DNA from: an uncultured Muribaculaceae bacterium
Lineage (GTDB): Bacteria; Bacteroidota; Bacteroidia; Bacteroidales; Muribaculaceae
DNA: 60,356 nucleotides
Direction: 5' to 3'
NCBI GenBank assembly: GCA_944321685.1
Contig: CALUMH010000016.1
Coordinates: 1 to 60,356 of the forward strand
Made by a program: the position numbers and the translations under genes. The notes under the pieces were generated by a model. It was given only the letters and a program-made list of their open reading frames with translations, was not told the origin of the DNA and did not search any database. Of this stretch, positions 26,060 through 36,344 are shown piece after piece; the stretch's first letter is position 1, and each line of letters opens with the position of its first letter.

Positions 26060-28939
26060 TTGGAAAGGTTTTTACGTTATATACCGGCCATATTATTAGC
26101 GGCGATGATGCTACTTGGAACTGCTTGCAGCACCAAGAAGAACACCGCCATGTCGCGCTTTTGGCAATCGTTTACTACTCGTTATAATGTGTATTTCAAT
26201 GGCTCGGAACATTATAAAGAGCAGTTGAAGGAGATGGAGACAGAATATGAGGACGATTATACCAAGCAGGTGTATATCCATCCGGCCGAGGCTTATCAGT
26301 ATCCTACAAGTCCGCAACCGTCGGCCGACTTTAATCGCACTGTCGAGAAGATGCAAAAAGCAATACGCCTGCATTCGATAAAAAAGAAACCGAAGAAAAA
26401 GAGCGGTAAGGGTCGCGACCCGAAGTACAAGGAATGGATGAAACGCGAGGAATATAACCCGTTTCTGCATAATGCGTGGCTTATGATGGGGCGTGCACAA
26501 TATATGAATGGAGATTTCATGACGGCAGCAGCCACATTCCATTACACATCGGGTCACTTTAAATGGTTGCCCGAGGTGGTTACTGAGGCCCGATTGTGGG
26601 AAGCCCAGTGTTATAATGCCCTTGAATGGACAGCCGATGCCGAGAATATAATTTCGCGTATAAAAGAAAAAGACTTGACAAGTGGAAAGTTACGTGACTT
26701 GTATAACTTGTCGATGGCCAATTACCAAATAAAGGTTGACAGTGCCGAAAAGGCTTTGCCATACCTTGCTAAAGCAATTGACCATGCAGGTGGTGCTCAA
26801 AAGGTAAGGCTGCGGTTCCTGTATGGACAGTTGTGTGCCAAGTCGAACCGACATACCGATGCCTACCTTGCATTCAAGAAAGTAAGTGGTTCGAATAGCG
26901 CGACTTACCGCACTAAATTCAATGCTCGCATTAAGCAAAGCGAGGTTTATACCGGCAGCGATATCGAGAAAGAAGTGAAGTCGCTGCGCTCGATGGTTAA
27001 ATATGACCGCAACAAGGATTATCTTGATCAAATTTATTATGCGATAGGAAACTTGTACTTGTCGAGGCAGGATACTATTCATGCCATAGAGAATTATGTG
27101 CTTGCGGCCGAGAAAAGTACGCGCAACGGTATCGAAAAAGCAATAAGCCAACTGACACTTGGTGCGATATATTTCAAGCAAGGGCGATATGACCTTGCAC
27201 AGCCATGCTATGCTGAAGCTGTACCGCTCATTGGTGAAGATTATGCCGGATACGACAGTCTAAAAAAACGGTCGGACGTGCTTGATGAGTTGGCGGTGTA
27301 TGCCCAAAATGTGGAGTTGCAGGACTCGTTGTTGCGATTGTCGGCCATGACACCCGATGAGCAAAAGGCTGTGGCCGAAAAACTGGTGGCCGAATTGAAA
27401 AAGCGGGAGGAAGAAGAAGCCGAGGCAGCACGCCGTGAGGAATATCTTGCACAACAAGCTGCCCAGGGATCGATGCTTGGTAATAACGCCAATGCTCCAT
27501 CGACATTTACACTTAACACCGATGACTCGTGGTATTTCTATAACACTACTACCAAGAATGCAGGTAAGACGGCATTCCAAAAGGCATGGGGTAGCCGTAA
27601 ACTTGAAGATGACTGGCGCAGGCGAAACAAGGCAACTTTTTCGATGTCGGAATTTGAAGAAGTGGATTATGACAATATCGACGAAGATGGCAACTTGATA
27701 GGAGACAGCATCGCGACCGATTCGATTTCGGCAGCCGAAGCCGATTCGTTAAAGCGTATTGAAGATCCGCACTATGTGGAATATTATTTGGCGCAGATAC
27801 CAAAGACCGATGAAGAACGGCAAACGTGTAACGATATTATTCAAGAAGGATTGTTCAATATGGGCGTGATTTTGAAAGACCGCCTTGAAGATTTTGCCGG
27901 TTCGATAGCGCAGTTCAATACATTGCTTACACGTTATCCCGACAATATTTACCGGCTTGACACGTATTACAATCTATACTTGATGTATGTGCGTATGGGC
28001 AATATGGCAATGGCTGAGCGTTATCGCCAACTTATCATAACAGAATTTGCCGATTCGGGTTATGGGCAGGCGATGCAAGATCCAAATTATCTTGATAATT
28101 TGCGCAACATGGAGCGCGATCAAGAGCAAATGTATGCCGACGCATATGATGCTTACCTTGATAACCGTAATGGTGAAGTACATGATGCTTATGGCGAAAT
28201 GATGCGCCGTTATCCGTTGTCGAAGATTATGCCCAAATTCATGTTTATCGATGCTCTTTCTTATCTTACCGAAAAAGATTATGACAAGTTCAAATCAACT
28301 TTGCGTGAAATGCTTGAGCGTTATCCCGAAACCGATATAACCCCCACGGCATCGGAAATAATGCGCCAGTTGGCCAAGGGACGTAAACTTGAAGGTGGCG
28401 GCAGCAATTTAAGGGGAATGTTTTGGGCTACCCGTCTGACTAATGACACTATCGATCCCAATGACACTTCTCGCCAAGTAACACCGTTTAAATGGGAACC
28501 TCAGGCTCCGCATTATTATGTATTTGCCTTCTCGCGCGATTCTGTTTCGGAGAACCAACTGTTGTTTGATATTGCAAGGCATAATTTTTCCACGTTCGAG
28601 ATAAAAGATTTCGACCTTGAACAGATGTCTTTCGGCAACTTGGGCTTGCTTATAATAAAAGGTTTTAATAACTTTGATGAATTAGTAGAATATAAGTCTC
28701 TGCTTGAAACCGACGACAAGTTGCATCTGCCACAAAGCGTGCGGCACGTTATGATAAGTGTGGATAATTTCAACCTGCTTGTAAATGAGGGCCGTTCACT
28801 TGAGGAATATTTCATGTATGTGGAACAGTTAAATCAGGAACGCGGTGATGCCATGATGGGATTGGGTGAAGCCGATGAAGAAAACGGTGGCGGTGAAATA
28901 ACGAATGAAATCGGTGCGGAGACAGATTTATCGCAATAA
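26060..28939 (+). CDS. porW: PorW/SprE-like TPR lipoprotein
   Basis: A large lipoprotein of the family that supports type IX secretion and gliding (PorW in Porphyromonas, SprE in Flavobacterium). 959 residues. Only a TTG at 26060 can start it: a stop codon lies five codons upstream, and the signal peptide begins at once, ending with lipobox Cys23 (GTACS). Then comes STKKNTAMSRFWQSFTTRYN, the family's N-terminal signature with the YNVYFNG motif, and many TPR-like repeats to about residue 800. The tail is Gly/Glu-rich. It is 12 nt ahead of porX. Homologues can also occur in Bacteroidetes without a working T9SS, so presence alone is not proof of secretion. Confidence 0.85.
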   Translation: MERFLRYIPAILLAAMMLLGTACSTKKNTAMSRFWQSFTTRYNVYFNGSEHYKEQLKEMETEYEDDYTKQVYIHPAEAYQYPTSPQPSADFNRTVEKMQKAIRLHSIKKKPKKKSGKGRDPKYKEWMKREEYNPFLHNAWLMMGRAQYMNGDFMTAAATFHYTSGHFKWLPEVVTEARLWEAQCYNALEWTADAENIISRIKEKDLTSGKLRDLYNLSMANYQIKVDSAEKALPYLAKAIDHAGGAQKVRLRFLYGQLCAKSNRHTDAYLAFKKVSGSNSATYRTKFNARIKQSEVYTGSDIEKEVKSLRSMVKYDRNKDYLDQIYYAIGNLYLSRQDTIHAIENYVLAAEKSTRNGIEKAISQLTLGAIYFKQGRYDLAQPCYAEAVPLIGEDYAGYDSLKKRSDVLDELAVYAQNVELQDSLLRLSAMTPDEQKAVAEKLVAELKKREEEEAEAARREEYLAQQAAQGSMLGNNANAPSTFTLNTDDSWYFYNTTTKNAGKTAFQKAWGSRKLEDDWRRRNKATFSMSEFEEVDYDNIDEDGNLIGDSIATDSISAAEADSLKRIEDPHYVEYYLAQIPKTDEERQTCNDIIQEGLFNMGVILKDRLEDFAGSIAQFNTLLTRYPDNIYRLDTYYNLYLMYVRMGNMAMAERYRQLIITEFADSGYGQAMQDPNYLDNLRNMERDQEQMYADAYDAYLDNRNGEVHDAYGEMMRRYPLSKIMPKFMFIDALSYLTEKDYDKFKSTLREMLERYPETDITPTASEIMRQLAKGRKLEGGGSNLRGMFWATRLTNDTIDPNDTSRQVTPFKWEPQAPHYYVFAFSRDSVSENQLLFDIARHNFSTFEIKDFDLEQMSFGNLGLLIIKGFNNFDELVEYKSLLETDDKLHLPQSVRHVMISVDNFNLLVNEGRSLEEYFMYVEQLNQERGDAMMGLGEADEENGGGEITNEIGAETDLSQ

Positions 28940-28951
28940 AGACGCAGGAAA

Positions 28952-30496
28952 ATGGACAACGGATTGATATTATGGGCCGATGATGAGATTGATCTTTTGA
29001 AGCCCCACATATTGTTCTTGAAACAAAAAGGTTATGAGGTGGTTACAGTATCGAATGGGCGTGATGCACTTGACGCTGTGTTGGAGCGAAGTTTCGACCT
29101 TATTATTCTTGATGAGAATATGCCCGGATTGAGCGGGCTTGAAACATTGTCGCAAATTAAGCTGACTCGGCCCGAGGTACCTGTGATAATGATTACCAAA
29201 AGCGAGGAAGAGAACATTATGAACCAGGCAATCGGTAACAAGATTGCCGATTACCTTATCAAGCCGGTAAATCCCAATCAAATTTTGCTGTCGATAAAGA
29301 AAAATTTGCATTCCGGCAAATTGGTGGCGCAAAAGGCAACGCTCGATTATCAACAGGAATTCAGGAACATAAGTTTAAGTATAAATAACGCAGCATCGTT
29401 TACCGACTGGTGCGAGGTGTATAAGACTCTTGTGCATTGGGAACTCACACTTGCGGGAGCCGACACTAACATGGATGAACTGTTGTTGTTACAGAAAATA
29501 GAGGCAAACTCGGCATTCTCGAAATTTGTCAGGAAAAATTACGAGAAATGGGTGACAACCGATGAGCATCCGCTTATGAGCCACGAAGTGATGAAAAGCA
29601 AAGTGTTCCCGTTGCTCGATGCAGGAGAAAAAGTGTTTTTTATAGTAATCGATAATTTCCGTCTTGACCAATGGCGCATGGTGAAACCCATAATAAACGA
29701 ATATTTCACTATCGACGAGGACGAATTATATTGCAGTATATTGCCAACTGCCACACAGTATGCCCGCAATGCCATATTTTCGGGATTGATGCCTGTGCAT
29801 ATTTCCAAAATGTTTCCCGATTTATGGGTGGATGAAGATGAGGAAGATGGAAAGAACTTGAATGAGTCGCCGTTGATACGGACGATTCTTGAGAGATATC
29901 GCAAACGTTACAGTTTTTCATATAACAAGATAAATGACTCGGCAGGAGGTGAAAAAGTACTTCAAAATTTTGCAAACATTTCGGGTAACGACCTTAATGT
30001 GGTGGTGATAAATTTCGTGGATATGCTTTCACATGCACGCACCGAATCGAAAATGATACGCGAACTTGCTTATTCCGATGCTGCGTACCGTTCACTCACC
30101 GAGTCGTGGTTCAAGCACTCGGCCATAACCGATTTGCTTAAACAGATTGCCGGATTGGGCGTGCGCGTGGTGTTGACTACCGACCACGGTACTGTGAGGG
30201 TGAATAATGCGATTAAGGTGATAGGAGACCGAGCCACTAATACCAACCTTCGTTACAAATTGGGCAAGAACCTAAGTTACAACCCGAAACAAGTGTATGA
30301 AATAAAGCGTCCGGTGGATTTCGGATTGCCGTCACCAAACATTTCAACCACTTATATTTTTGCCGCCAACCGCGATTTCTTTGCATATCCCAACAATTAC
30401 AACCATTATGTGCAATATTACAACGACACATTCCAGCATGGGGGAATATCGATGGAAGAAATGATAATCCCCATTGTAACGCTGTCAAAGAAATAG
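28952..30496 (+). CDS. porX: PorX-like response regulator with PglZ domain
   Basis: In Porphyromonas gingivalis PorX is a two-component response regulator controlling type IX secretion. The 514-residue protein starts with a receiver domain: Asp10 and Asp11 in ILWADDEIDLLKPH, phospho-acceptor Asp54 in IILDENMPG, and Lys83 in MITKSEEE. A helical linker follows, and then a PglZ/alkaline-phosphatase-like domain (VFFIVIDNFRLDQW, ILPTATQYARNAIFSGLMP, NFVDMLSHARTES, LTTDHGTVRVNN) that can bind metal and hydrolyse nucleotide-type phosphodiesters in characterised homologues. It follows the PorW-like gene by 12 nt, so both are likely made from one message. No histidine kinase (PorY) is in the window. 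Confidence 0.93.
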   Translation: MDNGLILWADDEIDLLKPHILFLKQKGYEVVTVSNGRDALDAVLERSFDLIILDENMPGLSGLETLSQIKLTRPEVPVIMITKSEEENIMNQAIGNKIADYLIKPVNPNQILLSIKKNLHSGKLVAQKATLDYQQEFRNISLSINNAASFTDWCEVYKTLVHWELTLAGADTNMDELLLLQKIEANSAFSKFVRKNYEKWVTTDEHPLMSHEVMKSKVFPLLDAGEKVFFIVIDNFRLDQWRMVKPIINEYFTIDEDELYCSILPTATQYARNAIFSGLMPVHISKMFPDLWVDEDEEDGKNLNESPLIRTILERYRKRYSFSYNKINDSAGGEKVLQNFANISGNDLNVVVINFVDMLSHARTESKMIRELAYSDAAYRSLTESWFKHSAITDLLKQIAGLGVRVVLTTDHGTVRVNNAIKVIGDRATNTNLRYKLGKNLSYNPKQVYEIKRPVDFGLPSPNISTTYIFAANRDFFAYPNNYNHYVQYYNDTFQHGGISMEEMIIPIVTLSKK

Positions 30497-30532
30497 CAAC
30501 TTTTTAATTTGCCGTTTTTTTCGGTAAATTGT

Positions 30533-30563
30533 TTTGTGCTGCGGCACCGGTGCATTAACTTTG
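30533..30563 (+). promoter_or_regulatory. Consensus promoter of guaA
   Basis: TTTG (30533-30536), exactly 19 nt, then TAACTTTG (30556-30563): a perfect Bacteroidetes promoter. A second -7-like TATATTTG follows at 30567-30574. The leader is about 30 nt and shows no riboswitch. Confidence 0.7.
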
Positions 30564-30599
30564 CATTATATTTGCAAAATAGTTACATAACATATAGAT

Positions 30600-32123
30600 A
30601 TGCAGGAGAAAATCATAATTCTTGACTTCGGGTCACAAACTACGCAACTCATAGGCCGTCGTGTGCGCGAGCTGAATATGTATTGCGAAATTGTGCCCTA
30701 CAACAAGTTCCCGCATGGTGACGAGTCGGTCATCGGTGTGATACTTTCTGGAAGTCCGTTCTCGGTTTACGACGAGAAGGCTTTTAAAATCGACTTGTCG
30801 GAAATAAGGGGCAAATATCCCATACTTGGAATATGCTATGGTGCACAATTCATGGCATACGCCAATGGGGGCAAAGTGGAGCCGGCTGCCACACGGGAGT
30901 ATGGGCGTGCAAATTTGGCGAAATTTGACGAAGAAAACCCGTTATTGAAGGGCGTGAGCCATAATTCACAAGTGTGGATGAGCCACGGCGATACTATCAC
31001 TGCGTTGCCCGAAGGGTTTAAGATCATAGCATCGACCAATAAAGTGGCTGTTGCCGCTTACCAGGCCGAAGGAGAAAAATTGTGGGGCGTGCAATTCCAT
31101 CCTGAAGTTTACCATACCGTGGATGGAACTCAAATACTGAAAAATTTTGTCGTCGGCATTTGTGGCGGCAAGCAAGACTGGAATGCTTCATCGTTCATCG
31201 AGACTACGGTTGCTCAATTGAAAGAGCAGCTTGGCGACGATAAGGTAGTGCTCGGGTTGAGCGGTGGCGTAGATTCGTCGGTTGCTGCCGTATTGCTTAA
31301 CAAGGCAATCGGTCGTAATCTCACCTGTATTTTCGTCGATCATGGAATGTTGCGCAAAAATGAGTTCAAGAATGTTTTGCACGACTATGAATGCTTGGGG
31401 CTTAATGTAATAGGTGTCGATGCGAGCGAGAAGTTCTTTGGAGAGCTTGCCGGCGTTACTGATCCTGAGCGTAAGCGCAAAATCATAGGTAAAGGGTTCA
31501 TTGATGTTTTCGATGAGGAGGCACGTAAAATTGAAGATGTGAAATGGTTGGCACAGGGTACCATTTATCCCGATTGTATCGAATCGCTTTCGATAACAGG
31601 CACGGTAATCAAGAGCCACCACAATGTGGGTGGTCTTCCCGAAAAAATGAACCTGCGATTGTGTGAGCCGTTGCGTTTGCTATTTAAGGATGAAGTGCGC
31701 CGTGTGGGTCGTGAACTCGGTATGCCCGAGCATCTTATCAAGCGTCATCCGTTCCCGGGCCCCGGCCTTGCCGTGCGCATACTTGGCGACATCACGCGTG
31801 AAAAAGTGCGTATATTGCAAGATGCCGATGATATATTCATTCAAGGGTTGCGTGATTGGGAACTTTATGACAAGGTGTGGCAGGCAGGCGTCATATTGCT
31901 GCCTGTGCAAAGTGTGGGTGTGATGGGCGACGAACGCACTTATGAGCGAGCCGTGGCTTTGCGGGCGGTTACAAGCACCGATGCCATGACTGCCGACTGG
32001 GCACACTTGCCTTATGAATTCCTTGCCAAGGTAAGTAATGATATCATCAACAAGGTGAAAGGCGTAAATCGCGTATGTTATGACATAAGTTCAAAACCAC
32101 CGGCAACCATCGAGTGGGAATAA
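30600..32123 (+). CDS. guaA: GMP synthase (glutamine-hydrolysing)
   Basis: Converts XMP, ATP and glutamine to GMP. 507 residues, the single-chain form. The N-terminal class I amidotransferase has its nucleophile Cys79 in LGICYGAQ and the His/Glu pair in [10 protein letters not shown]. The ATP-pyrophosphatase domain has the P-loop [10 protein letters not shown], and the C-terminal dimerisation domain ends in the conserved [12 protein letters not shown]. It has its own consensus promoter and a terminator right after the stop, so it is probably monocistronic. With purL, punA and gmk it is one of four purine genes in the window. Confidence 0.97.
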   Translation: MQEKIIILDFGSQTTQLIGRRVRELNMYCEIVPYNKFPHGDESVIGVILSGSPFSVYDEKAFKIDLSEIRGKYPILGICYGAQFMAYANGGKVEPAATREYGRANLAKFDEENPLLKGVSHNSQVWMSHGDTITALPEGFKIIASTNKVAVAAYQAEGEKLWGVQFHPEVYHTVDGTQILKNFVVGICGGKQDWNASSFIETTVAQLKEQLGDDKVVLGLSGGVDSSVAAVLLNKAIGRNLTCIFVDHGMLRKNEFKNVLHDYECLGLNVIGVDASEKFFGELAGVTDPERKRKIIGKGFIDVFDEEARKIEDVKWLAQGTIYPDCIESLSITGTVIKSHHNVGGLPEKMNLRLCEPLRLLFKDEVRRVGRELGMPEHLIKRHPFPGPGLAVRILGDITREKVRILQDADDIFIQGLRDWELYDKVWQAGVILLPVQSVGVMGDERTYERAVALRAVTSTDAMTADWAHLPYEFLAKVSNDIINKVKGVNRVCYDISSKPPATIEWE

Positions 32124-32147
32124 ATGAGGAAATGATATTAAATGGAT

Positions 32148-32183
32148 GGGGCGTGTCATTAAAGATATGCCCCTTCGTTTTTT
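32148..32183. terminator. Terminator between guaA and the araC gene
   Basis: Seven-base-pair stem with one G/T wobble (GGGGCGT 32148-32154 with ATGCCCC 32167-32173), followed by TTCGTTTTTT on the plus strand. It touches the stop of the convergent regulator gene. Confidence 0.55.
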
Positions 32184-33043
32184 CAGTATTTCCAGTGGAG
32201 TGAACGGCTGCTGCGGTATTGAAGTGGAGATATACCTGCATGGCGGCGGAAGAAACGGCTCAAGTATGAGCGGTCGGGAAAATTCAGCCGTTCGGCAATT
32301 TGGGTAACTGTGAGAGCGGAGTCCATAAGCAGTTCTTTTATTTCTGCAATAAGTTGAGCGTCGATTATTTGTTTGGGGGTGCGGCCGCGCGTGTGTCGCC
32401 ATACTATGCGGTTCAGATATCGTTGGGATATGCTAAGCATGGTTGCGTAATAGTCCACGTTGTGGTGTGCCGATGCTTCGGTCTTTACCATACGAATGAA
32501 ACGGTGCGCAATTAATTGTGTGCCGGTGAAATTGTTTTTTGTGTCGATGCGTTCCTGTATGGTATCGAAAACCCACATCCAAAAACTTTGCAGGAAATTT
32601 TCTTCTTGCAGTTTCCTGAATTTCGGGTAATTGTTGTTGCCAAATAACATTTTAGCCACATCCATCCACAGGAGCAGTTCCTGCCAGGTGCGTTGGCTGC
32701 GAGGGTCGGGTGTGTGAATATATGTGGGGTGAGTTTCGTTGTAGTCGATATATATGTGGTCGATTGGCAATGTGATTTTGGCAAACAACTCGGGGGTGTA
32801 TGTGAAAATCCTCACGCGGAAATCGGGAGAACGGTCGGTACATTGGCCAAGGCTTCCCGATATGAATGAAAGTTCCATTTGTGGAACAAGCCTGTAGGTT
32901 TCGGCACCGGTGTTCAGTGTTGCCGATCCCGATATGACGGCTATGTATATGCCGTTTTGCATTCGGAACGGATGGTCTTCAAGGCTTGAGAGGTCGGTTT
33001 CGTAATAGGATATTTGTGTAGTTGCATTTGGAGCTTCAGCCAT
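32183..33043 (-). CDS. AraC-family transcriptional regulator
   Basis: 286 residues. An N-terminal sensor part of about 165 residues looks like a cupin-type fold (GIYIAVISGSATLNTG) without a recognisable ligand motif. The C-terminal AraC DNA-binding domain has two HTH units (ISQRYLNRIVWRHTRGRTPK and LTVTQIAERLNFPDRSYLSR) and ends with FFRRHAGISPLQYRSS. It is divergent from an MFS exporter gene with 150 bp between the starts, a typical layout in which the regulator controls the transporter. Its -7 box is TAATTTTG at 33073-33066 on the minus strand. The ligand is not predictable from sequence. Confidence 0.92.
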   Translation of the reverse strand: MAEAPNATTQISYYETDLSSLEDHPFRMQNGIYIAVISGSATLNTGAETYRLVPQMELSFISGSLGQCTDRSPDFRVRIFTYTPELFAKITLPIDHIYIDYNETHPTYIHTPDPRSQRTWQELLLWMDVAKMLFGNNNYPKFRKLQEENFLQSFWMWVFDTIQERIDTKNNFTGTQLIAHRFIRMVKTEASAHHNVDYYATMLSISQRYLNRIVWRHTRGRTPKQIIDAQLIAEIKELLMDSALTVTQIAERLNFPDRSYLSRFFRRHAGISPLQYRSSRSLHWKY

Positions 33044-33065
33044 GGTTCAAGTGTATTTAATACCG

Positions 33066-33073
33066 CAAAATTA
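33066..33073 (-). promoter_or_regulatory. -7 box of the araC-type regulator
   Basis: TAATTTTG on the minus strand, about 22 nt before the regulator's ATG. It would place the transcript start close to the gene. Confidence 0.35.
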
Positions 33074-33161
33074 ATCAAGAACTTTGGATTTTGTGCGATT
33101 TTGTTCCGAAAATGAAATTTCTTGGCGTAAAATTTGAATATGCATTTGTATATAAAATGAG

Positions 33162-33169
33162 TACCTTTG
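33162..33169 (+). promoter_or_regulatory. -7 box of the MFS exporter gene
   Basis: TACCTTTG, an exact TAnnTTTG match. It overlaps a TTG at 33167 that would otherwise extend the MFS frame, so the ATG at 33194 must be the start if this promoter is used. TTTG copies at 33133 and 33145 are not at the ideal spacing. Confidence 0.4.
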
Positions 33170-33193
33170 CACCCGGAAAAAATAGCAGACATT

Positions 33194-34366
33194 ATGTTTT
33201 ATTCCCAAGTAAGAAGAAAAGTAAACAACCGTATATTTCTGGAATGGTTCCTTGGTGTGTTAAGTGCCTTCGGTCCATTTGTGATGGATATGTATATATC
33301 GGCATTTCCTCAAATAATGGGATTTTACCAATCGGTGCCGTCGGTTGTGCAATTGTCGCTGACAACTTGTACCATAGGGCTTGCTTTGGGGCAATTGCTC
33401 TTTGGAACGATCAGTGATCGTTATGGGCGTCGCCTGCCATTGTTGCTCTCGTTCGGGATATATCTTGCTGCGACGTTGGGTTGCATAGTGTCCCCCTCGA
33501 TTTGGCTTTTCATAGGCATGCGTTTCTTTCAAGGCCTTTCCGCTGCAGGTGCGGTGGTGATTTCGCGGTCGATAGCTGCCGATTGCTACAGTGGCAGCGG
33601 GTTGGCGAGAATGTATGGCATAATAGGAATGATTAACGGTGTTTCAACGGTGCTTGCTCCGGTATTCGGTGGGCTTGTGATAGAGGCCTTCGGATGGAAA
33701 GCGGTGTTTGCGGCATTGTTCGCAATAGGAGTGGTGATGTCGATGGGTGGAGTGGTAATGCAAGAGTCATTGCCTGCGGCAAATCGCATAAGCTTGAATC
33801 CGTCGATGTTGTTTGATGATATAAAAAGACTGGTCAAGAAACGCCTGTACGTTACTGCTGCAATGCAATATGGGCTGGTAATGGCGATAATATTTGTAAA
33901 TCTTGCATCTTGCCCGTTTATAATGAGCAGTTACGGTCTGTCGGCCGAGCAAACGAGCATAGTATTCGGTATAAATTCCATAGCACTTGCAATTTCGTCG
34001 GGAGCGGCATCGAGGTTTAAAGAAATGCGCGTTGTGATGCGCTATGCAAGTGTCGGCATGGTAGTGGCATCGATGCTGCTTGCCGCAGCATTAGTGCTGA
34101 ATGTGGGCTTTTGGGCTTATGAGGGTGCGTTGTTCTTGTTATATCTGTTTGTCGGGGCTGTTTGTACCGGTTCAACCACTTTGGCCATGGAAGCAGGCAG
34201 AGAAAATGCCGGCATAGCTTCGGCGTTTTTCGGTGCCATTGGATATATGGTTGGTGGTGTGGCTTCGCCGCTTGTGGGGCTTGGCGACATATTTGTAACA
34301 TCGTCGATAGTTTTTGTTGCATTGACGGTATTGAGTCTTGTATTATCACTGCGTAAAGTTGCATAA
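33194..34366 (+). CDS. MFS multidrug exporter, Bcr/CflA type
   Basis: A 12-helix major facilitator of about 390 residues, probably a proton-driven drug exporter. I use the ATG at 33194; a TTG at 33167 overlaps the -7 box. The N-terminus has FVMDMYISAFPQI, the Bcr/CflA signature region with the acidic residue in TM1, and LFGTISDRYGRRLPLL, the loop 2-3 motif of the superfamily. RFFQGLSAAGAVVISRSIAAD is the TM4-5 motif of drug exporters. The C-terminal half is hydrophobic throughout. The divergent AraC-type regulator is the likely controller. Substrate is unknown; bicyclomycin-type export is a family label only. Confidence 0.9.
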   Translation: MFYSQVRRKVNNRIFLEWFLGVLSAFGPFVMDMYISAFPQIMGFYQSVPSVVQLSLTTCTIGLALGQLLFGTISDRYGRRLPLLLSFGIYLAATLGCIVSPSIWLFIGMRFFQGLSAAGAVVISRSIAADCYSGSGLARMYGIIGMINGVSTVLAPVFGGLVIEAFGWKAVFAALFAIGVVMSMGGVVMQESLPAANRISLNPSMLFDDIKRLVKKRLYVTAAMQYGLVMAIIFVNLASCPFIMSSYGLSAEQTSIVFGINSIALAISSGAASRFKEMRVVMRYASVGMVVASMLLAAALVLNVGFWAYEGALFLLYLFVGAVCTGSTTLAMEAGRENAGIASAFFGAIGYMVGGVASPLVGLGDIFVTSSIVFVALTVLSLVLSLRKVA

Positions 34367-34385
34367 CTCGCATACATGATGAAAG

Positions 34386-34428
34386 AAACTAATAAGACCG
34401 GGCCTAAGCCCGGTCTTATTAGTTTTAT
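34386..34428. terminator. Strong bidirectional terminator
   Basis: Perfect 18-base-pair stem (34386-34403 with 34408-34425) around a 4-nt CTAA loop, with T-runs on both sides. It separates the convergent MFS and phosphohexomutase genes. Confidence 0.85.
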
Positions 34429-34442
34429 ATGGTAAATCTTTT

Positions 34443-36197
34443 TCAGATGCCAAGGTCTTTGGCTACTTGTTCGATTTTCTTTTCGGCACGTTCGTTGGTT
34501 GCATCGTAGTCGGCAGCCGAAGCGAGAGTGTCGTGTACTTCGATGTAGAACTTGATTTTGGGTTCTGTACCTGAAGGACGTACCGAGACCTTGGTGCCAT
34601 CTTCGGTATAGAATTGCAACACGTTGGAAGTAACAGGCATGACGAGCTTGTTGACAGTGCCTGTTTTCATGTCTTTTTCTTCAAGTGTGCTGAAATCCTT
34701 AACAGTTATAACCTGAGAACCTGCCAGTTGCTTTGGCGGGTCGTTGCGCAAGCTCTTCATGATGGCGACAATTTCATCGGCACCTGTTTTGCCCGGACGC
34801 ACGAGCGACACACCTTTTTCCTTAGAGTAACCATAGGTCATGTATATGTCGATGAGCATCTCATTCATGTCCATGCCTTTGTCTTTGGCCCAAGCTGCAA
34901 TTTCGGCCATAAGCGATATTGCCGAAACCGAATCTTTGTCGCGCACGAAATCCTCGGCAAGGAAGCCGTAACTTTCTTCACCACCGCCAAGGTAGCGTTT
35001 CTTGCCTTCGTTTTCTTTCATTGTGGCGGCAATCCACTTGAACCCTGTGTAAACGTCATAGAGTTCCATGCCTTGTTTGCGGGCTATGGCTTTGATGGTG
35101 TCGGTGGTAACGATGGTCTTGACGATGTATTCGTTGCCTGTGAGGCGACCGAGTTCCTTGTTGCGGGCAATCAGGTAGTAAAGGAAAATCATTACTATCT
35201 GGTTACCGTTGAGCAGGGCATATTCTCCCTTGGTGTTTTTGATAACTACACCCACACGGTCGGCATCGGGGTCGGAAGCCATGACAATATCGGCGTTCAC
35301 TTCCTTGGCTTTTTCTATGGCCATAGCCATAGCCGAAGCATTTTCGGGATTGGGGGAGTCAACAGTGGGGAAGTCTCCGCTTTGAATATCCTGTTCCGGA
35401 ACATGGATAACATTGGTGAAGCCCCAATTGGCAAGCGAGCGAGGAATAAGGAATTTGCCGGTGCCGTGGATAGGGGTATATACGATTTTCAAATCGTGAT
35501 GGCGTGCAATAACATCGGGACTTAGCGAAAGGGTCTTGATTTGGTCGATGTATTGCTTGTCGATGTTTTCACCTATGATTTCAATAAGGTTGTCATCGCC
35601 CTTGAATTTTATTTGATCGACACTTGTCACCTTGTTGACATATTCGATGGTCTTTGTGTCGTGTGGTGAGATCATTTGTGCACCATCGTTCCAGTATGCT
35701 TTGTACCCGTTATATTCCTTGGGGTTATGCGAGGCTGTGATGATTACACCGCTTTGGCACCCGAGCAGGCGTATAGCAAAAGACGTTTCGGGAGTGGGAC
35801 GTGGAGCATCGAATAAATAAACCTTTATGCCGTTTGCCGAGAAAATGTCGGCAACTATTTTTGCAAACTTTGTGCTGTTGTTTCGCACATCGCAACCTAC
35901 TACAACTTTTATTTGGTCGAGGTCGGCAAAAGCGTCTTTCAGGTAATTCGACAAACCTTGAGTTGCCATGCCAACGGTGTATATGTTCATGCGGTTTGAC
36001 CCGGCTCCCATTATTCCGCGTAAGCCGCCTGTGCCAAATTCAAGGTCTTTATAGAAAGAATCGACGAGTTCGGTTTTGTCATCGGCTTCGAGCATACGCC
36101 TCACTTCGTCTTGTGTTTCTTGGTCGTAACCGTCGGTGAGCCACGTTTGTGCTTTTGCGATTACGTTTTGCAATAATTGTTGGTTCTTGTCGTCCAT
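34443..36197 (-). CDS. Phosphoglucomutase/phosphomannomutase family protein
   Basis: Interconverts hexose 1- and 6-phosphates through a phosphoserine enzyme. I start at the ATG at 36197 (584 residues, MDDKNQQ); a GTG at 36263 lies almost on top of the transcript start predicted by the -7 box at 36278-36271. The active serine is Ser156 in TASHNP (154-159), the metal loop is DPDADRVGV, the sugar loop is GGEESYGFL, and the phosphate loop is RPSGTEPKIKFYIEV. The length is that of the PGM2-like subgroup. It is downstream of apeB but has its own promoter. Sugar specificity (glucose, mannose or ribose) is not decided by sequence. Confidence 0.93.
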   Translation of the reverse strand: MDDKNQQLLQNVIAKAQTWLTDGYDQETQDEVRRMLEADDKTELVDSFYKDLEFGTGGLRGIMGAGSNRMNIYTVGMATQGLSNYLKDAFADLDQIKVVVGCDVRNNSTKFAKIVADIFSANGIKVYLFDAPRPTPETSFAIRLLGCQSGVIITASHNPKEYNGYKAYWNDGAQMISPHDTKTIEYVNKVTSVDQIKFKGDDNLIEIIGENIDKQYIDQIKTLSLSPDVIARHHDLKIVYTPIHGTGKFLIPRSLANWGFTNVIHVPEQDIQSGDFPTVDSPNPENASAMAMAIEKAKEVNADIVMASDPDADRVGVVIKNTKGEYALLNGNQIVMIFLYYLIARNKELGRLTGNEYIVKTIVTTDTIKAIARKQGMELYDVYTGFKWIAATMKENEGKKRYLGGGEESYGFLAEDFVRDKDSVSAISLMAEIAAWAKDKGMDMNEMLIDIYMTYGYSKEKGVSLVRPGKTGADEIVAIMKSLRNDPPKQLAGSQVITVKDFSTLEEKDMKTGTVNKLVMPVTSNVLQFYTEDGTKVSVRPSGTEPKIKFYIEVHDTLASAADYDATNERAEKKIEQVAKDLGI

Positions 36198-36270
36198 ATT
36201 ATTAGGTATTTTTGTTGTTAATGTTTTCTTGCTACGTCGAAACAAAAATAAGAAATTTCCCACAGGTTGC

Positions 36271-36278
36271 CAAATCTA
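36271..36278 (-). promoter_or_regulatory. -7 box of the phosphohexomutase gene
   Basis: TAGATTTG on the minus strand, 73 nt before the ATG at 36197. No well-placed TTTG upstream. Confidence 0.35.
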
Positions 36279-36344
36279 TTTTTACCGAATGCAAAAATCA
36301 GGTAAAAAAGTATCGGAGTGCGGAATGCACCTTATGGCAATGAG